Part shown: in pieces, positions 22,995-34,132 of the stretch
Position numbering within the stretch: the first letter of the stretch is position 1
Layout: every line of letters starts with the position of its first letter
Assembly (NCBI GenBank): GCA_030998015.1
Contig: JARWMV010000244.1
Span: forward strand, 496,001-560,000
Reading direction: 5' to 3'
Source: Ceratorhiza oryzae-sativae
Taxonomy: Eukaryota > Basidiomycota > Agaricomycetes > Cantharellales > Ceratobasidiaceae
Length of the DNA: 64,000 nucleotides
Program-made: the position numbers and the translations under genes
Notes under the pieces: generated by a model
Seen by the model: only the letters and a program-made list of their open reading frames with translations
What the model was told of the DNA's origin: nothing
Database searches by the model: none

Positions 22995-25714
22995 TGATTA
23001 TGACAGAAAGTGAAATCAATGTGTACGTCTTCTGAGGGAATTATGAAATGTTTGTGTAATCCACCTATTGTGATTGAGTGACAGAACACTGGTCGATCGT
23101 TGCGGTCAAACATCACATAGAGGCGGGTATGGTTGAGAGATGCTCCCCAGCCAGCGCATAAACAAGAGATTTATTCAATTCAGGTATAGTAATCTTGCAT
23201 AGATATAATCTTCGTGTTCAAAGTATACATGAGCTGGAGTCGCCACGAGGTGAGTGATGCAAGCAGCAGCAGACCATTTTAGAGTAGGTCTTGAACTCCC
23301 CAGTGATACGAATGAGCCCAGCAGGCTGTTATGAGAAATTATCCGCCCGCATGATCGTTCTGGTTTAATCTATACCGGTCTTTACTTGAAGCCAATTGTC
23401 GGGTGAAAATTAGCAACCTGATGCTGAAGCGGGATTTGTTTGGACGCCGTCATCCAAACTCGTACACTAATGTCGCTTTCACCCAAACTCTAGTAAGATT
23501 CAACGAGATGCTGGATAGTATAGATATCGATTTCACATCACATATTCGTTTAACGGGAAATACAAATGCAAGATAATATGTACGTTTTCGGCTCCATTGG
23601 ATGGCCGTGATTGGCGCCCGTGCTGTTCACAGCTTTGTGCGGGACTTAAAGTGAACCGATTATTCTTTGAACAAGCCTACGACGACTACATAATATGAGA
23701 ATCTTGTAAAATCATATAATATTGAGGAAGTCGGTAAAAAATGGATGACAAGGCAACTATGGCAGCGAGGCTGTTCTTCAAGGTCACTCAGCCCATAACC
23801 GATGCCCGTAGCTCATGGCGCAAAGTTTCTCCAGGAGATAAAATCAGCTTTGATGGGTCGGTAGAACTTCCCCCCGCTTGTGCTGCTATTTCCATTCAAC
23901 GAGAACGGTTTCAATTGCAGACTCATTGCGAGATACCTTCCCAATATATCAATAAGATGCTTACAAGCGACCAGCCCTACAATTACCTTTTTATCAGCAC
24001 CACCGTTGGGATTTCTAACATAGAAGGGCAAAATTTGGCTGTCCAACCACCGCCTAGAATGGGTGGGTTGATCAAGTTGCCTCAGAGCATTGGTTCTATC
24101 GTTCTCGAGCAATGGGTCTTGACCTTGTATCCCCTCCGTCCCACCTTCTGATAGAGAAAGCGAGAATGACGCATCTCGACAATAACACAATCACCTCGTA
24201 GCTCTAATCCGAAGCCTTTATTCGCTGCTCCGACTGATGCCAGCATGGAAACTATATCGGAATATCGGCCCATCGGGACCTATTCATCTCAAGGCATTTG
24301 CCAGTCAGTCTATGCCCACCCCGAGCAGTTGGGAAATTGGTCTCGGTGAGTCCTGATTTCTCCCGCTTGGCACCATGATTATTAAGGAAGCTCAGACCAA
24401 GGGGTAACCCCCGATGAGTTCGAGCCAGCTGTATTCAACTTTGAGCCGATTATATTATCTGGTTGCGGTACTTTCAATTTAGGCGTATCATATCGTCCAT
24501 ACACCAATTTTGGACACAGCGAGTGCGCTCCACTAGCCATCTCGTCTCTTGTGAAGAACAATAAGTTATTTTCGGTGGCTTATCAAGGAAGCTCGTATTC
24601 AGTGCGTCGCGACCGTTCCTGTTTAGCGCATTCTACCAGTATGTGTTCTGGGTGGATGCCCGGATCGCCATCGTTGCGCACGATCTCTCTTGGCCACTTT
24701 CAGCTAACCAACCTGCTGGGTGAAATGCGCTGAGTGACTCAAACAGTATGAGGCAGTAACTCCTTACCAGCGACCGTTAAGGTTGGTCGTTCAGATCTTT
24801 GCTCCTGTAAGGTTTGGGACACTCAATGATATGTTGCTGGGTTTAGGTATTCTGTAAGGCAGAAAGACGATTTCAAAAAAATCCTTTTCCTATCCGTCTA
24901 CTTGTTTACCGTTACGTGCTACAGACGGCGAGAGAGTATATAAGGAGCGAGTGTCGACCGAGTGATGTATGCGTCCCATCAAGTGGTACGTGATTCGGAA
25001 ATAGCGAGGGACACAAGAATCCACTAATAGTGTGTAATCATATGGCTTTCCATGCCTTTTCTAGTTGATTTGTCAACTGAGTCGGTGTCTACAAACATAA
25101 CCTCGCTCGAGGTGTTTGAGACTTCCCTTAAACAAAAGCGAGCAAGAAATCTGGCCCCTCGGCCATTCAAGCTAGTAAACAGAGTGTTATAGTGAGCCAT
25201 TTTTAGGTCGGGGTCGACCTAAGTTTCTGAAGGCTCCGCTTGGATGATTTGTCAGTTCGAGAACAACAAGGCTGGCAAAATGTATAGTAAATGGGAAATG
25301 CAAAAGCAAAGGTCCAATATATTGCTATGTTTTTATTCCTTATCAACGCTCTGCTGTTGATGGTGGTGGCGGAAGCTCACGCTCTTGTCACAATAACTCT
25401 GGGTCAGGATCGTTCGATTCTTGAAGGGTTGATCCATGCTCTTTGCAAGTAACTACATGAATGTCCATGGCTTATTTTGCGAGCCTTGTATCGAGCTCAT
25501 AAGGGATGAACATGAGTTGGATGCATATATGCATCGTGCGGGACACCTAATTTACGTCAATCAATATCCAGTTGGCGAAATTACTCACGGCACGCGTCCA
25601 CGTGACTTTCTGGTTAGCCACCCTACTCCCTCCAGATCTTGGCATACGGTCTCTTGGTAGTCAACTTTCATATATCAGCTCACGAATAATATATCAGCAA
25701 GAGAAAGGAGAGAT
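22995..25714. other. 2.7-kb interval, mostly unassigned
   Basis: Besides the hypothetical frame at 23741-24151, coding-like text in another frame at about 24395-24560 (FEPAVFNFEPIILSGCGTF) may belong to the same decayed or multi-exon gene. A TATA-like GAGTATATAAGG occurs near 24936. A perfect 8-bp inverted repeat TTAGGTCG/CGACCTAA with a 4-base loop lies at 25203-25222. The ORC4 promoter must lie just before 25715. Confidence 0.4.
23741..24151 (+). CDS. Hypothetical protein (136 codons)
   Basis: The frame starts with ATG (MDDKATMAARLFFKVTQPI) in a low-GC context and ends in a stop at 24151. Composition is protein-like, with motifs such as KISFDGSVELPPACAAISI and QPPPRMGGLIKLPQSIGS, but I recognise no family. 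Downstream text at 24230-24560 suggests further exons that I could not join with confidence. It may be part of a larger gene or a remnant. Confidence 0.3.
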   Translation: MDDKATMAARLFFKVTQPITDARSSWRKVSPGDKISFDGSVELPPACAAISIQRERFQLQTHCEIPSQYINKMLTSDQPYNYLFISTTVGISNIEGQNLAVQPPPRMGGLIKLPQSIGSIVLEQWVLTLYPLRPTF

Positions 25715-28700
25715 ATGCCGCCGGGCAAACGCAAGTTTGAGGCGACCACTCCCACGTGGTCGGGCTACGCGTCCAGCTCAAGTGCTTCCGAGTCAAGGGT
25801 CAGCTATCGGTCTCAGCCCGAGAGTGAAGACGATGATTTAAGCGACTCATCACGTCGCAATGGGAAGAGGGTAGGCCCATTGACCAACAGAGTTGCTCAA
25901 TGTCTCACTCAGCCCGAAATACAGCCTAAACTGAGCACCCCTGTGTCTGCTAGTAAAGCTCGGAGGACAGCCAACGCTGCTAATACTGTGGTATGCTCCA
26001 CAATCTTCCATGTATCATATAACTAAAAGTTTATTCAGCTTGATGGAATAGATTTCTTGGCTCATCCCGACACCCCAGAACCCACTCCCACCAAAACCCC
26101 ACGCACCAAAGGCACCAAAACCCCTAAAACCGCTAGGAAAGCGACAACTTCTGGACTTGTCATTATACAAGGGTCGAGGTCCACTGCACCCTCTACATCT
26201 GCTGCTCGCGTCCTCGCATCCAGTCCTTCCAAGCCGCAACGACATATCCCCTCGCCAGCGCTGACGCGACAACCCGGGGCGGACCCCGATCGTACGCCGA
26301 GGCCTGCACCTTCCCAGCGCGCAAGCTTCTCGTCACACCCTTCTGGAGATGAATTCGAAGAAACTATCCCGTTGACTAGCGTCTCCTCACGAGTAACCGG
26401 GGTTTTAAAGCCAGCAGTACCAGGCGCGGCTCGGGGTCGCAAAAAGGTGCCTGGTCGGTCTCTTGTACGAGGAGACTCATTGGCCGATACAGGAGCTGCC
26501 AACTCGCATACTCCGGCCTCTCGAAATGTCGTTGCTATCACTCCCGACAAGGAGCCTATTTATATACCAGACAGCGATGAAGAAGTTCCTCCACAATCCC
26601 GACTCTTTCCCAGCAAGACCTCACCAACCAAGCCCCACTCTGCTGCTAGAAAAGCTCTCTTCCACTCCTCACAAACGTACCCTAGCAAATGGTGATGCGT
26701 ATGTTGAGTATATGGTGCCGATGGCTGATGGGGACGATGATGGTCATCGAGGTGGTCTGTCCTCTGGAGATGAGGGAGCGTACATCAGTGCCTCTGCTTC
26801 CGAGAGTGACGTGGCTGGCAGCAACCAAGGCAGGTTATCGCATTCGAAAGCGCCGAAAGGCACAGTGCGAGCCCGCTCCAGGTCACGGTCGGGCGTGAGC
26901 CCATCCAAACAGGCTTCCCAGCCATCATCTGTGTCTCGTCCTGGCTCCCCGTCAAATTATGCCTCTTCAGCGTACACGTCGCGTGCCTCTTCTCCATCCC
27001 CAGGCTTCTTACAATCCGAGGGCGGATCACATTCGTCAGATAGTGAATCTGATTCTGAGGATTCATTGTACGAGCACCAGCATCACATCAACCCTGCCCG
27101 GAATCTTGAAAAGCTTGCATCGTTGGCTCGAATGGCGCTAACGGCGTCTGAAGATATGAGGAAGAAGGGTGTTATGCGAGAAGGTGATCCACCATTACCC
27201 AAATCTTTCTTGACTGGGGTCGTTGTTGAATATGGCAAGCGACGGACAAAGCGGGCAGACGCAAGTCCAAGCAAAAGGAGTGCTAAAGGTTTGGAGTCTG
27301 GGACAGATGCGGAAGATGGTGAAGAGGTCACCGTCATCAGGGCTCTACCCGAGCGACGTCTGGGACAAGTTTCTGACGAGCCCGTGGTTCGATCTCGCTC
27401 TTGGATGGACACCGTTCTGTCTGGTCCTTCTGGGCCACCGCCGCAAGCTTTGTCCTCTCAATCATCCATTTCCTCTATTACCACCGATAACGAGAATCCA
27501 TTCGATGGGCGGACGTTTAGGAGAACAAATTCACAACCTTCACTTGGCACAGCTCCGCTTCGTCGCCCGGATATCACTACGTCTCTTCCTGCCTTCCAGT
27601 CAGAACCTGCACTTGAGACGGTTCTTGCCGCTTACGATATGACCCCGTCACGAGCTCGCACAATGCATGTCAACATGACCCAAGCAAAAGCCGGGTTTCG
27701 GAACGCCTTCGCGAGCACGGTTGTTTGGGACTCCCAGCCGGACAGGACGGAACAAGCAGCTAGATGATGTGATTGAGGATCATACACCTAGCAAAGAGTT
27801 TGACGAATGGCTTGCTGATCAACAGACGATCGTCCTCAAGTCACTTCGGAACCCACCTTGGGCTGCCTCGGTTGCACAAACAGCAGAACCTGAATCATCG
27901 CAGCTCGCAGAAAAGAGCACTGGGACGTGGATGGAGGGAGACAAAGATGAAACGGAGGCTGTGGTCAGTTGCGTGCGCTCCTTAAGGCGTACCGTTGAGA
28001 CAGGAGAGGGAAATAGTTGCTTGTTGGTCGGACCAAGAGGAAGCGGGAAGACAAGGGTGTGTATGCGTAGTCATTTTGCGGGCGAAGGAGCTTAACCGAG
28101 CAACTCTAACATAGACTGTGATGAGTGCCCTGCGTACTTTCACTCAAGCTCCACAACGGCAGGCTCATCCCTCAACAGACAAATCTCCTGCCATTCCACA
28201 AACCCCAAGTAAACACGCCGGAAAGGCAAAGTCGGGACCTGACCGAACCCAACAGCCTCCCCGCCCTCCCGATGCATACCCTTCGGCTCCTTCAGCGCCC
28301 ATAGTGATTCATTTGTCCGGTTATGCACAAACCAACGACCGACTAGCCATGCGAGAGATTGCACGGCAGCTTGTTTTGCAGAGCGGTGAAGCGTTGGATA
28401 TCCCCCTGGGTGATGAGGAAGATGATGAAGGACCTGCCGGAGTTTCAGTTGTGAGTTGTGCTGATCGAATCCAAAGGTTCTGTGACTAATCCACTGAGAT
28501 AGCCTACCGCTACGCATTTGCCTCAAATCGTCGGCGCTTTGGCGCGACAAGTGAAGCCTGTAATGTTGTTGTGTTGGATGCCTTTGATTTGTTTGCCGAG
28601 CACGCTCGACAGGCATTGCTATACTGTCTCCTTGATACCGTACAGTCGTGCAGAGCCGGAGAGGGTACGCAAGGTCTGGCGGTGGTGGGTGTTACGACGC

Positions 28701-29792
28701 GATTGTAAGTAGCGTTCTACTTGTACTCTCTTGAAAAGACGCGGGTGACCTATTTTCTGTAGGACTGTATAACGATGCTAGAGAAGCGCGTCAAGTCCAG
28801 ATTCTCTCACCGAATCATCCGAGTTTCTCCTCCAGCTTCAATTGATTCTTACGCCAGCCTTATTCGTGCGACAATGGTGGTTCCAGAGAAATCTGATATA
28901 CACCGAGCGCAGACGACTCCCAAGAGAGGGAAGCACCCGAACGATACATCACAAAAGGCCTGGTGCTTAAAGTGGAAGGATGCTGTTGATGTCTGTAGCT
29001 CATTACTTCTCAATAGCGCAATGTACTGACACTAGTTTAGAGGGTTCTATCTGATAGGCAGTTCAAACAGGTGCTGGAGGATGCGTTTGAACTTTCGAGA
29101 GATGTTAGGCTGTTCTTACGAATCTTGGTGAGAAAATTATTCGATTGTCCGTCACACAAATGATAAATAATTATGTTAGTCCGATGCCGTAACGAACCTC
29201 ACACCCTCTCTCCTTGGTTAACGGTCGGAGCCATCGCTCGTAGTATCCAGACACAATGCGCACCTCCACCGTTCGTATTTATTCAGGGTATATAATGCTG
29301 CATCTCTGGCTGGGTCCTGGCTAACCGCTCTTGATCAGAACTCGCATATCCTTGCGTCGCACTACTTATTGCGACTCAACATGCTCATGACCGTGGCCAC
29401 GATCCTTTACTTTCAGGATGCTTTGTGCCGAGATTAAGCGAGAGCTTGGAAACGAGGCGGTCACCAAGGCTTTGGTTCAGATGCAAGGTCGTGGCCTTGG
29501 CTTGATACGAGTTCCCGACCCGGTACTAGAGGCGGTAAGTCATGTTTCCTAAAAGTAGGGGTTTGACTCTTTCGTTAGCTGATCAAATCCTATTCGTCTG
29601 ATTTGGTCCCAGGCTTTTGAAAGTTTGGTGGCGCACAAGGTTCTAGTACTTGCGGGTCCAGCATCACATTCGACAGGGCGTGTATTCCTCAAGTACCGAT
29701 GCGTACCGGAAAGATCAGAAATTAAGGAAGCTGTCGACCGTCTGGGTCACAGCGCGTTGAAGAGATGGTTCGTACAAGGTGCCTCGAACTAA
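25715..29792 (+). CDS. ORC4: Origin recognition complex subunit 4 (ORC4) with long disordered N-terminus
   Basis: Exons as read: 25715-25990, 26039-26584, 26655-28056, 28115-28450, 28503-28704, 28763-28990, 29041-29127, 29180-29287, 29339-29534, 29613-29792. The C-terminal half is diagnostic: Walker A GPRGSGKT (about 28035), Walker B-like VVLDAFDLFAEHARQ, LLYCLLDTVQSC, TMLEKRVKSRFSHR, and the winged-helix end. The first 600 or so residues are Ser/Pro/Lys-rich with TPxK repeats and GRKKVPGRS, perhaps DNA-contacting like the tail of S. pombe Orc4. ORC4 is an AAA+ subunit of the replication initiator. The frame breaks near 27660-27700, 28566, 28704, 29212 and 29407; adding one base at the last four makes each exon phase-consistent. 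The junction 26584/26655 (GTTCCT...AAAAG) is weak and may instead be another frame break. Confidence 0.85.
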
Positions 29793-29941
29793 TTGGATGA
29801 TGAACGTGTTTGGCCCGAGAGCTACGAAGATCCAAGATGAAATGGGGCTCATTTGCACACATGTATTTTTATGTCATTTGTACTTTTTCGGAAAATACAC
29901 GTTTTACAGGTGTGGCACCGGGATATGCAGGGAAACTGATA

Positions 29942-31726
29942 TCAAGGGAGATCAAAGTCCATTAAGAGCTTGTAATCAACCATGCGGCCAGGAGCAGAGG
30001 GACTATCGGGTTTTCGCCTCCTACATTGCGAAACCCACGGCCAGTGAAGAAATGCCCGGAATATTCAAAATTGTTACGTACTTTTCACCAGCTGCGAGAG
30101 ACGGGAACGACCCAAATAGTGAAGGATGTTTCGGCAAAGGTGATTCACTAACAGGACAGGGTACAACAATGATTAGGTTCCGAAATAAAGGGGCTGATAA
30201 GGTGACTTGCAAGAAATAGGGATGGTTGAGCGCATCCTCAGCGCTGACGCGTTGGGCCGGGTCGTACGCCAGGAGTGACGATAGGAGGTCCAGCCCTGCT
30301 CGGGTTAGGTGCGGAAATCGCGTTCGCAGGGTAGATGGCCTGTGTATATTGGATTGCATATAACCAGAAAGGTGCAATGATGTGGAGTGTCGGTTAAAAG
30401 TAAGTTGATAGGAGACATCAGGGTAGACATACCAGCCTGCCGATATGTTGACAGTTCGAGCTAGAGGCAGCTTGGAGAATCCGGGCCAGGACGTCTCATC
30501 CGGATGTCCGAGAAGTTTGAAGATCTACATGCAAGGGCAGAGTTACTGACCCGGTTTGTTTGGTGTGGAGAAATAAACATTACTTGCCATCGAAAGAAGC
30601 TCCATTTCTCCTTTGGCTTGGAACAATGGTTCATGCAAGAGAAGCTCCCCGAATATGCAGCCTACAGACCACATATCGACGGCGGTAGAATAAGCGGCTT
30701 CTCCGAGCAACAGTTCTGGAGCTCTAAGGACTGTTGAACGTAACTAAAATCCCAAGTAGGAAATCTCATACCGATACCAGAGCGTGACAACAAGTTGCGT
30801 CATGTCCCCTAAAGGATCCCCAAACGTTCTTGCCAATCCAAAATCTGCAACCTTGATTTGGCCGCGATTATTCATAAGCAGGTTACTTGTTTTGAGATCT
30901 CGATGCAAAACCCAGTTTGCGTGGCAGTGAGCTACGGCTGAGATGAGCTGACGCAACAACGTTTTGATTTCGGATTGGAGAAATGGCGCCGGCATTTGAG
31001 TGAGGAGTTGTTTAAGATCATGTTCGATAAAATCCATAACTATGAAAACTCTATAGCGAGTGAATGGGGTGGAATGACGGGATTGATAACGCTACTCACT
31101 GGGTCAGAGTATCCCCCACGACAATCTCTCGCACGCCAACGACATGCTCGTGCTTGCAGACCATGAGAGCCATAACTTCTCTAAGGCTTGTGATTGGAAA
31201 CCCGTTTTTCTCCTCATCTAGCTTTAGTTTTTTGAGTGCAACAATCTCGCCCGTCTCTTTGTCTCGGGCCCGAAAGACAACCCCATATGTTCCTTCTTCA
31301 ATGTGGTTTAGCCTTTCATAAGAATAAACCGATCTGCACGGCTGTATAGCAGGGTGAGCCGTCCGAAGTGGAACAAACCGACTCCTGGTGGAAATCGCTG
31401 TACGTGGAGGGCTTGTATCTGGTCGCAGGGCGCGCGGAACAACAGGCCCCGAGGATTCTTCTTCGGGCTGCCTAGAGAGAGCAGGCACGTCCGGAGATGG
31501 TTGGCGAACTCGAGCTGACTTTTTGGAGCGCTTTTTTGGTACAATATGAATCGGCGGTTCGTCCTCTCCAACATCGTCCCATTTTGACCTCTTTGGGGTG
31601 GGATTGGGTTTTGGTGAAGATGAACCTGGCCTAACATGTTAATGTGGCTACTGGGCACAAGAAATCAAAAAGGAACGTGCCAGTACCTGGGGTGGACATG
31701 AGGTGGCTAGGAGAGACAGCTGACAT
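29942..31726 (-). CDS. CDK11: CDK11/PITSLRE-type cyclin-dependent kinase
   Basis: Eight exons: 31726-31687, 31625-31100, 31050-30772, 30723-30588, 30524-30433, 30339-30211, 30147-30082, 30020-29942; 448 aa, frame intact. Kinase domain about residues 116-405: EEGTYGVV glycine loop, VALKKLKL, the name-giving PITSLRE helix, [24 protein letters not shown] and [12 protein letters not shown]. The N-terminus carries basic [12 protein letters not shown], a likely nuclear signal. The C-terminus ends [15 protein letters not shown]11 kinases act in transcription and pre-mRNA splicing. Introns 4 (30587-30525) and 6 (30210-30148) start with GCAAGT; GT alternatives nearby break the conserved frame. The gene is convergent with ORC4, with 149 bp between stops. 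Confidence 0.92.
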
Positions 31727-31792
31727 GTTGAGTCACAATTGATGAGAGCTAGACGCGAATATAGACTGAGGTGACAGGTTATCGAATAGCAC

Positions 31793-31878
31793 GTTCCTAT
31801 GGTCTAGTGGTTATGACGCTTCGTTGTGGTCCACGAAGCTATTCCGAAGCAGCCCGTGTTCGATTCACGGTGGGGACA
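31793..31878 (+). tRNA. tRNA-His (GTG) with 14-nt intron
   Basis: Acceptor stem GTTCCTA (31793-31799) pairs with TGGGGAC (31871-31877) including G-T pairs; the discriminator is A31878. The A-box TGGTCTAGTGG begins at 31800. The anticodon arm is CTTCG TTGTGG ... CGAAG, with anticodon GTG at 31826-31828. A 14-nt intron (31830-31843) sits one base 3' of the anticodon, the standard position. The T arm is CCGTG TTCGATT CACGG. A T-run (GTTTTG) follows as a pol III terminator. The extra 5' G of tRNA-His is added after transcription in eukaryotes. Confidence 0.92.
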
Positions 31879-32019
31879 AAGTTTTGTTGCACATTAGCCC
31901 CAAATCAAACCAAATCTAAACACTCTTCTTTTATTTATTTAGACGCCGATGATTCCTAATTACCGACAATGCGACCATTGTTTCGGCCAGTCTCAGCTGA
32001 CCCGCACATCTTCCTAGGT

Positions 32020-32690
32020 AAAAGCGACTGATTCATATTGCGGGGCTTCTTTTTCGAACTTACGTGTTCCGGTATAGCCAGCTCAACGCTTAGCGGATTT
32101 TGTGCTCCGCACCAGCTTTGCGCCGTGAGTAATACTCAACTTCCAGCTCCAGCAACCCCAGTGGTGACCAACGATTTGGGATCGGTTATAATATGAGATT
32201 CGTTAGGTGCGATGTCCTGTGTATATTCAACCACCGATCCCCCAACCGATCCCAGCGCTCATGAGCACACACGGTATGCTTGATATTACAAGTAATTTTA
32301 ACTGCCTATTTAAATGATCAAAAACGCATCTCAGGAGGCACGTAGGGCTTTTCAATATATGGACATCCCGTTTAAGTCAGGTTCGCTTGGACCTCAGCCG
32401 AAGCTAATTCCCGACATCAGCAAGCCACCATCCATAAGAAATTAAACCTTTGATCGTGTGCACAAGTTGGTTATGGCATCTCTGGTGCAGTTCGGGGGCA
32501 GTATCATGTGCCTTACTGACTGCAAGCTAACCATTGACACGAATTTCACGATGAAGGTGACCGCGTTATTTGACTTTTCAGTGAGCTCCGATGGTTATAT
32601 GCTGACTAAATCAAAAAGGTCTAGATTAAGCCCCTCATTCAATAGAGACGAACTCCTGCCTTATGCAACTCGGTGGATCATATAATAAAT
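32020..32690 (+). pseudogene. Decayed tandem copy of the cyanase gene (exons 3-8 region)
   Basis: The segment follows the same order as the neighbouring cyanase gene. GCGGGGCTTC... near 32040 matches the end of exon 3; TGGTGACCAACG...TTGGGATCGG near 32160 matches exon 4; AATATATGGACATCCCG near 32355 matches exon 5; GCCACCATCCATAAGAAA near 32425 matches exon 6. From about 32489 it reads FGGSIMCLTDCKLTID, matching exon 7, and LLPYATRW near 32670 matches the C-terminus. Many differences in the best-aligned parts are C-T or G-A transitions. Splice sites and frame are lost, so it should not make enzyme. Confidence 0.65.
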
Positions 32691-32969
32691 TTAAATTACT
32701 TTATCTTGAACTATTACATCCCCACGAATTAGTATCTAGCTACAACAGACAAAGAAATGAGGGCCGCCACTCATGAGCATCGAGTGATGTTTGCTTGCTT
32801 TTCTATCTCAAGGAAGCAATTTATCATATTCACTTGACGTCAGCTTACCCGTCATCTCAACGGGTTTTGATCTTCCGCAATGCCGACTTTATAAATGCGC
32901 ATGACCCTGCCGCTTCCCTCCTGCACCAAAGCTGCTTCCCCTCCCCATCTATTTCCCCCAAGCACCAAC

Positions 32970-33964
32970 ATGGCATCCACTCTCCTGCGTGCTGCGAATT
33001 GTGCTAGTAGGTTTCGCCAGCTCCCGATAGCTTTCCCGGCTCGTAAGGCGGTCCGGTTTGGATCTTCAACTGCGATAGTAAGTGATCTATACTAACGCAG
33101 ACGGTCTTTTCATGACGATGGTGCCGCTCCTTTCATGGCAGGCTTCAAGCCCCGTCTTACCAGGCCTACCGCCCGTATGCAAGCAATTATTCGATGCCAA
33201 AGCACGCAAAGGTATTGCCATTATCATGTAAGATTGCTGCGGGTCCCTTCTCATATATACGTGTCAAAAAACATCAAGGTATGAGCTTTGCGGACGTTGG
33301 GAAGGCAATCGGAAAAGACGAGATATGGACAGCGGCTCTATTCTACGGACAGGTACATGTTTCACCGACGGGATCCGGTGGAGCCAATCATAACCTTCGT
33401 AAATTAGGCAAAACCGTCCGCACAGGACCTTGCGAAACTAGGCGAAGCACTCGATGTACCCGCCCAAGCATTGAACGATAGCTTAGGAGAACACTGGTGG
33501 CCGACGCGAGGCTTGGGACCGGATCCTCCGCAAGATCCTGTAATCTACCGTCTACATGAGGTACGGCAACCTTGGGTATTCCATTCTCATTTATCTGAAT
33601 TCACGAACCTCTCCGAATATAGGGTGTATTGGTATATGGCTACCCTATCAAGGCAAGTCGTTAGTTTTGCCACTAATGCGCCGAGTGAAACTGACTCGTG
33701 GGCCTGAGTAGGCTGTTATCCACGAAAAGGCATGTTTACCGCCGTTCGTGATGCGTATTTGGACGCTCACCGCTTGCTGTCCAGTTCGGCGACGGCATCA
33801 TGTCCCTCATAGACTGTAAGGTGACGGTTGATCGAAAGGCTCACGAGAAGGTGATCGAGTTGTTTTGACATTTGAGTGAGTTGGTGACAGTATGAATAGA
33901 GATATACCCCCCCCAAACTGATCTATTACGTAGCGGCAAATTCTTGCCGTATGCAAAATGGTAA
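32970..33964 (+). CDS. CYN1: Cyanate hydratase (cyanase), N-terminal presequence
   Basis: Exons 32970-33077, 33142-33211, 33279-33352, 33408-33560, 33623-33652, 33712-33729, 33785-33875, 33934-33964; about 190 aa. The body matches cyanase: GMSFADVGKAIGKDEIW, ALFYGQAKPS, LGEHWWPTRGLGPDPPQDP, VIYRLHEGVLVYGYPIK, AVIHEKFGDGIMSLIDC and KFLPYAKW. Cyanase converts cyanate and bicarbonate to ammonia and CO2; catalytic Arg, Glu and Ser fall in the RLHE and DGIMS regions. Exon 1 adds 36 residues (MASTLLRAANCASRFRQL...) with many Arg and Ala and no acid, like a mitochondrial presequence. Introns 5 (33653-33711) and 6 (33730-33784) begin GCAAGT and GCATGT and flank an 18-nt exon. One G is missing at 33851 (AAGGTGAT where the frame needs AAGGGTGAT); the decayed copy shares this gap. 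Confidence 0.88.
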
Positions 33965-34132
33965 AACCACAAAGCCCCCAGGATATCATCATTAGCTCAA
34001 CGTAGGTCAATTGGCGCTTGCTTATGTATATTCATCGCGGTGCATGCGCGTTGGCCCTCATAGTATACTGTACAAATGAAATAAAACGATATCCAATCCT
34101 TTCTTCGATTAAGCATCTGGGCGTCATTCGCC

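Noticed and set aside
32175..32260. GGGATCGGTT and AACCGATCCC as a possible transposon end pair
   Set aside because: The left copy falls in the cyanase exon 4 remnant and the arms are only 10 bases; no target duplication.
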